Of a DNA stretch of 64,000 nucleotides, positions 58,394 to 64,000 are shown piece by piece. Origin of the DNA: Mytilus edulis (Eukaryota; Mollusca; Bivalvia; Mytilida; Mytilidae); the NCBI RefSeq assembly GCF_963676685.1, contig NC_092346.1, positions 27,851,133-27,915,132 on the forward strand, read 5' to 3'. The translations under genes were made by a program, and so were the position numbers. Each line of letters starts with the position of its first letter. Within the stretch, counting starts at the first letter, position 1. The notes beneath the pieces are model-generated. The model saw only the letters and a program-made list of their open reading frames with translations, made no database searches and was not told the origin of the DNA.

Positions 58394-58586
58394 AAATCAA
58401 GTGTTGACGTTATGATGATGATAATACGCGACTGTTGAATGTCCAGCGGAAACTTTAAACACATATTCAGAAAAGTTAAGTTATGCTTAAGAAAAAAATA
58501 TTAATCGCTAGAAATTTGGATTAAGTTCTTTTAGAGGTTATTTGAATGTCTTCACAAGATTCACTAGAATATCTGCAAATTCAAAA

Positions 58587-58618
58587 TTATTTCTCACTTT
58601 CTTAGTTTATATTATAGA
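58587..58618 (+). promoter_or_regulatory. Conserved leader block before copy 3 start
   Basis: Matches the blocks before the other two starts, ending TATTATAGA before ATG, and helps fix the start codon. Confidence 0.4.
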
Positions 58619-59735
58619 ATGGATACCATCGAGGAACCACTTTTGCCCGTACCAGATGTAGCCACTGAAAAACCAGTCGTTGTTCGTCCTATGTACCAGT
58701 TCATTACGCTAGAAATTATTGGCATTCTTCATTTTGGAGCATTGATGGCAATGTCTCCAATACAACAGTTTTATGTTATAGACGAAATTGCAAAGAAATA
58801 TGGAGAAGAAGGCGAAAAATCAAACGTTGACTATTGCCCAAAAGGCCCTGTATTTTCCAACAGTACAAGTAATATCGTACAAGCAGAATCCGCAAACATA
58901 CTGATGTATCTGGGATTCATTGGCACATTTATCGCTGTAATTCCTATTTTGGTATTTGGTTCACTCACGGACAGATACGGAAGAAAATTTCCATTGTATC
59001 TTTCAATGGTTGGAATTTTACTCAAAGAAATAGTAATGACTGTTACCGTTTACAAAGGGTTGTCACTCTGGTTTTTAGCTTTAGGAGATTTTTTCCTCGG
59101 CATCACGGGACATTTTGGTCTATTTTTAGCTGCAATGATGGGGATGATTGCCGATATTACAACTCCTGGTAAAGACAGAGCAATACAAATAATCATTTTG
59201 GAGGGAACTGTAGCCATTGCCGTGGCGTTTTCGATTTTAGGTATTGGCTTTTGGATAAAAGACGGGAATTATAGACACCCGTTGATAATGTGCATCGCAT
59301 GTACCGTTTTGTCTCTAATATTAACATTAACATTTTTGTCCGAGACGGCTAAGACAAACAAAAAGAAGAACAACAGGATATGCACGAAATCAGTTATGGG
59401 CGCATGCTTCGATGTGTACAGAAATGGCAACAGGAATAGAAATAAAAAAATGTTGATCGGACAAATCATATTTTGTATCAATGTTGGGGCACTAATGGGG
59501 AATTCTAACGTTGTTACTTTATTTCTCCTCCACAAGCCGTTGTGTTGGAGTGAGCTTCACGTTCAGGTGTTCACATGTTTTCAACTCTTGGTGAACTGGG
59601 GTTCAATATTACTTGGCATTAGAATTTTACACAAATACCTTTCAGATTATACCATTATAATAGCAGGAACAGTGTCGGCCATTGCAAGTTCCGTCACTTT
59701 GGCTTTTAGTTCAGAAGACGTGATAGTTTATTTAT
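58619..59735 (+). CDS. Copy 3 exon 1
   Basis: 372 codons plus one base, donor GTAAGTAT at 59736. The open frame runs on to 59860 but that stretch aligns with intron 1 of copy 2, where it is not open. Confidence 0.9.
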
Positions 59736-62672
59736 GTAAGTATTTTATTAAAGCTAAACAATTTAAAAGAAAAATGAGGGGGTTGTGTCAGTCAAACACC
59801 AACCTTACTTCACAGAAAAATACGAAGACGACTAGAGGTAAACATATCGTCCTCAATTGAGGAGTATAACAAGCTCTTGCTCGGCTCAAATAGAAAATGA
59901 AGTATAGAATATCGTTCAGCTGTCCGCATTGAATTTGCAAAAAGCATTACGAGAACTACTTACGAGACTTGGCCGGTAAAACTCAAGTCATCCTTCTAAT
60001 TTATTTATTAGTGAAACGGCAAATTTGACATCGTCTTTCTGATGCAGACTTATTACTATTTCAACAAAGTTTTCAGCTAAAACGCCTTTAAATCTGAAAA
60101 TAATACAGTACAGATTTCTTGATTTTTAAAACTTTATCAATTTGTTTTTGTTTTTGTTATTTGGTTTTAGCGACCTGCCGACCTTATGGGTTAACCAACT
60201 CAAGCAGTTGGTTTTATTGTTAGCAGTTGTTTAGCCCTTTATCATGTCGTTGCCTTTTATAGATAGATATTTAGAAAACGGGTTACTCGTTGTTAAAAGC
60301 CGTACCATGGTGTTATATAAACCATAAGTGTTGTTTCATCTTCGGCGTGTGCACTCTTGTTTATATATATTAAGGAACCTTTTTTCAGTAGTATTGCTTA
60401 ACACTTTTGGTCTCTGTTTGATTCTATTACTATATTACAGATGCAGTGATTGGTATAATGGCAGTCTCGATTTCACCCTTACTAAGATCGGTTCTGTCAA
60501 GGCTTGTGTCACCAGATGAACAAGGTAAATATTTTGTTCAGATCATATTATGTGATGAAAGAGACAATGTTTGTGTCATTCTATGAACATGTCAAATGAT
60601 GAACGATAGACTGATTTTAGTAGCCTCTTCTCACTCGATAAACAGAGTAATGTTTTGCTTAAGTAAGAATCTTATGAGAAACAGAGTTATGTTTTTATCC
60701 AGGCTTTTATCAATAAACAAAAAAGATGAAAGGTTAAGCCCAGGCTTAAATGGAAGGCCTTGGAAATATGGTAGGTAAAACAGCTACACCATTAAAAAGG
60801 GCAAGAAGATAGAAAAAACAAAGCTACAGCAGTATTTTCTCCAGTATATCACTAAAAGTTCATGTCTCGATTTTACCCTTACTTGAATCGTCATAACATT
60901 ATATTTTTAGGAAGCCTTTTTGCTTGTATTGGCAGTTCTGAATTATTGCTGACGTCTCTTGGACAGCTGTTTTATGGTTTCATTTACAAAGAGTCTGTTA
61001 GTTATCTTCCAGGGTTAGTGTTCTTGATAACGGCTGGAATTCTAGTCATAGAATTCTGTTTATCTTTGTAAGTATAGCCTTAAATGACATTATGTAATTA
61101 TTTACTATTCATTAGCTCACCTGGCCCGCAGTGTCATGTGATTTTATGCCATCACTTGGCGTCCGTCATCGTCCGTATTCTGTCGTCATAGTCGTGAACT
61201 ATTTCAAGAATACTCACCTCTAAAACTATTGGACCAATACGTTCAAACTTTAACTGAATGTTCCTTAAGGTATCGAGTTTAGAAATTACATCCGAAGTTT
61301 GATCAATCAACAAACATGGTCGCCACGGCTCAAAATAGAACATAAGTAGTCGAAGCAGTTTTTGGATTATATCTCAAAAACTAAAGCATTTAAAGCATTG
61401 TTTTTGTAACTTTTGAATAGTAAACAGATTATTTATGTTTAAATTAAATTTTAATGCCGGTAAGTCAATGATATTTGGTATGAAGTTGTATTATCATTTG
61501 CACTATCATTTCAAAGAAGGTGGTAAGACCCCTATCACCTCTGGTTGACTTTGAATATTTTGTTTAGATAAAATGAAAAAGACTGTGTTTAGGTTAGTTT
61601 AAGGGGAACAATTTATGATAGACCAATATGATAAGTCAATTATATTTGGTATGCAGTTGTATAAGCATTGGCATGTTTCATTTCTACTGAGATCATTTTG
61701 CCCTGCATCATCAGTCATGGTAAATTGACTGAATGGTTTGCATATTTTACATGTTAAAAGTATTGCAGTTTTAGTTCGAAAGTTTGCATTTTCTATTAAA
61801 ATTACGTACAGGCAAGACATATGTATGTGTCAACCACTCCAGTAACTGAGATTGTTCTGTATTTTACTGATAAATGGACTTGTGGTTTTATGCAGTCAAC
61901 ATAATACTTTTACTATGACAGCAGCAGTCGTTCGCGACACACAACTTTACCACAGAACACTTTCTACAATTTTTGTAATATTACAATTTCCCGAAATATA
62001 CGTACATCTATTCTTTATTAGGGGGCGGGGGGCTGAAACCTTTAACTAACATCGCCGGAAATTACTGTTTTTGAGAGAATTTTGATTCATAAAAGCAAAG
62101 TGTACGACATAAAACTAATAATTATATATAATGAGATGTGGTATGAGTGCCAGTGAGACTACTCTCCATCCAAGTAACAATTTATAAAAGTAAATCATAC
62201 TGACATTATAGGTCTTTAACACAGAGCCTTGGCTCACACCGAAAAGCAAGCTAATAATCATACATGTACATCTGCATATCAATTTAATAGTAAAAGGTTA
62301 TTAGTAGTAACTTATTACTGATTAGATCGCAAAAAAGACAACAAGTACTGTTTGAATATTGGCACCTTGAATATTCAACTTCTTCTCCAGATTTCTTTGC
62401 ATCATTAGTACTTTATCTATTTATACACAAAACTGTTTGATTGGGAGCATACCATCAGAGCACCAAAAGTAAAAACTTTAAATGAGAGCTAATTCAAAGA
62501 TAATACGATTATCAAAATCAATTAAGAGCGCATTACATACATGTATACATTTTTGTAAAAGTCAACATAATATCTAACATATGATAAATTTTATTTTATT
62601 TTCAGAGTTCTATATAGTGTTATGTCCTCAGAACCAGTATCTGTAACAGAAACAGTTATACAGGTTTCCTAG
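58619..62672 (+). CDS. SLC46-family MFS transporter, copy 3, four exons
   Basis: Join 58619-59735, 60441-60524, 60911-61067, 62606-62672: 1425 nt, 474 residues plus TAG, GT/AG introns, phases 1, 1, 2. Same domain order as copy 2: first-loop NSTS glycosylation site, GSLTDRYGRK, MIADITTPGKDRA, basic loop, RSVLSRLVSPDEQG. It lacks two residues in the N-terminus (EEPLL in place of EEDKPLL), so the acidic dileucine spacing seen in copy 2 is lost. Introns are the most compact of the plus-strand pair (705, 386 and 1538 bp) because several elements in copy 2 introns are absent here. Exon 1 could read through the donor for another 40 codons, giving a basic tail, but the conserved downstream exons make splicing the better model. 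Membrane transporter; substrate unknown. Confidence 0.9.
60441..60524 (+). CDS. Copy 3 exon 2 (84 nt)
   Basis: Acceptor TATATTACAG, donor GTAAAT; protein identical to exon 2 of copy 2, with only silent differences seen by eye. Confidence 0.88.
60911..61067 (+). CDS. Copy 3 exon 3 (157 nt)
   Basis: Acceptor TATTTTTAG, donor GTAAGT. Encodes SLFACIGSSELLLTSLGQLF and the final two hydrophobic segments. Confidence 0.9.
62125..62262 (+). repeat. Dispersed repeat family B in intron 3 of copy 3
   Basis: Orthologous position to the copy at 49110-49235 (ATGAGATGTGGTATGAGTGC, CTCTCCATCCAAGTAACAA). Confidence 0.7.
62385..62485 (-). pseudogene. Antisense exon-1 relic inside intron 3 of copy 3
   Basis: Same relic as in copy 2 with further small changes; it holds the degraded GALM...QQF and GEE segments and is not codable. 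Confidence 0.7.
62606..62672 (+). CDS. Copy 3 exon 4 (67 nt, stop TAG)
   Basis: Acceptor TTTTCAG; VLYSIMSSEPVSVTETVIQV, then S and TAG. Only K to Q separates it from copy 2. Confidence 0.85.
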
Positions 62673-63165
62673 TATCAGGAACATTGTTTGAAATCTCTGG
62701 ATTACATGTATTCAAGATAGTACATGTAGTTGAAATCTCCAATATTTAAGATCTGTGATTCTATAATAGTAAAAACAATTGTAAAATATCCTGTATTTGA
62801 GAGCTGTATATGTTAGAAACAATGATTGGAATCTAATCAATTTAAGGCATGTCTCCTAATGAATGAAATCTCATAAATTGTAAAAGTTGTCTCCCTTCTG
62901 CTGGTAATCTCCTAAATGTTTAAATCTTCCTATTTATAGCAGAAACAGTGGTTAAAATCTGTAATCTTTTAGACAACCAGTAGTTAGAATCCAATAATTT
63001 TAAGATCTGTCTCTTAGACTAGTTGTTTGTTTACCAAACATTTATGGATGAATCTCCTTTATTTTTAGATTTGTTTGTATTTATCAGCAACAGAAATTGA
63101 AGGTTGTTATGATTAAAAAACAAAAAAATAGTGGAAATCTTCTAAATTAAGATAGTTATTATGTT
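62673..63165 (+). repeat. Degenerate 3' tail repeats of copy 3
   Basis: Same series as after copy 2. It resumes at about 63390-63660 after an insertion that carries a hammerhead-like motif. Confidence 0.6.
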
Positions 63166-63300
63166 TGTCTTTTAAAATATTATAATTAGACATTCAAATG
63201 AAATCTCAGTGAAAAATCTGAACCGCCGGTTAACTCTGATCTGCCGGTTACCATACATGTATCTATATATATAGGGTGCAAACATTAATCCACCATTCTG

Positions 63301-63340
63301 CTTTTGATGAAGGTCCTTTTTGGACCGAAACCGGTCAGGC
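63301..63340 (+). ncRNA. Hammerhead-like hairpin motif in insertion after copy 3
   Basis: TTTTGATGA, A, stem GGTCC-TTTTT-GGACC, GAAACCGGTC. C3 is replaced by U and one additional A precedes stem II, so at best a degraded core. ATTCAAATGAAATCTC on both sides of the inserted segment (63193-63208, 63392-63407) suggests a duplicated target or tail repeat. Confidence 0.35.
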
Positions 63341-64000
63341 TATGAAACATCACCCTGTTAATTATGTGTATTAGCATATACACTATATTTTTATTCAAAT
63401 GAAATCTCCTTTGAAATTTATGACCTGGTTATCTCCACACAAAAATAGTGAATACATTATCCTTACTTAAAGTTAATGGTCAACTGATAGTCTTCGTCAG
63501 AAACTTCAGTTTATTTATTCTTAGATCTCTATGTAAATCAGAAACAACGGTTTAAAGTCTTGGAGATTTATAAAATCAGGTCTATTTCATACAAATTGGT
63601 TGAAATCTCCTGGCTTTAGAATATGTCCTTCTATGTCAGAAATAAAGCTATAAAGTACAATACATTCCCAAGGCGTTAGAGACTCTGAAAGCTTCATCTC
63701 ATATTCAAATGATTTTTGTGATTTTTTATTCATTTTAATTTATTTTTAAAGACAATTGGTGGTGTGCTAATGACATCTCAATACTACCTTCTGATCTACC
63801 TCAAGTATACTGCACAATTCAGCATTACTTTAGAAATCATAACCTACTTTTACAATTTACAAGCATTAATGTTTACAAAGATAATTATAGTTGATATTAT
63901 TTTGGGATCCCCCTCCCCTATTTTTCTGGATTTAATCTCATGTCTTTTTTTCATCAAATTTTTTTTTACAACATTAGTAATTTTAGCATTTATAAGAATG

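Noticed and set aside
59736..59860. Exon 1 read-through of copy 3 as the true C-terminus
   Set aside because: Conserved donor, downstream exons with matching phases and the SLC46 pattern in exons 2-3 favour splicing; the extension is not open in copy 2.

Overview
This is an AT-rich, gene-poor, intron-containing metazoan window. The repeat families (short dispersed elements with the core gtggtatgattgccaatga, foldback elements, several DNA transposons and old reverse-transcriptase copies) and the protein content suggest a bivalve, most likely a marine mussel of Mytilus type. That assignment rests on general familiarity with such repeats, not on a search. I see no rRNA, tRNA, CRISPR array or prokaryotic gene organisation.

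The only host genes I can support are three paralogous four-exon membrane transporters of the SLC46 (proton-coupled folate transporter-like) branch of the major facilitator superfamily. Copy 1 is on the minus strand (20774-24655), copy 2 on the plus strand (43154-49631) and copy 3 on the plus strand (58619-62672). All have GT/AG introns at the same places with the same phases (1, 1, 2) and predict 473, 476 and 474 residues. A decayed fourth copy on the minus strand (exon 3 relic at about 53060-53180) lies between copies 2 and 3, cut by a foldback element. Intron 3 of every intact copy holds an antisense relic of exon 1.

Layout: 1-13 kb is repeats only (tandem repeats, hairpins, an inverted-repeat pair at 3.9/7.5 kb, an 870-bp duplication at 10.9/12.0 kb). 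13.9-20.0 kb holds two broken retroelements on the minus strand, with part of a foldback satellite element between them. 20.4-24.7 kb is transporter copy 1. 25-29 kb holds dispersed repeats and a second reverse-transcriptase relic. 29.0-43.1 kb is the upstream region of copy 2, a version of the copy 3 upstream region (54.65-58.6 kb) swollen by insertions: a 3.5-kb transposon with CTA target duplication, a Tc1-like relic and a Mutator-like element with 9-bp target duplication. 43.1-50.6 kb is copy 2 with its tail, 53-54.2 kb the relic copy plus a foldback element, and 54.65-63.95 kb copy 3 with its upstream region and tail.

Because copies 2 and 3 sit in a long segmental duplication, each serves as an empty-site control for insertions in the other. 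This allows exact boundaries and target-site duplications to be read for several mobile elements without a database. No complete, active transposase or reverse transcriptase is present.
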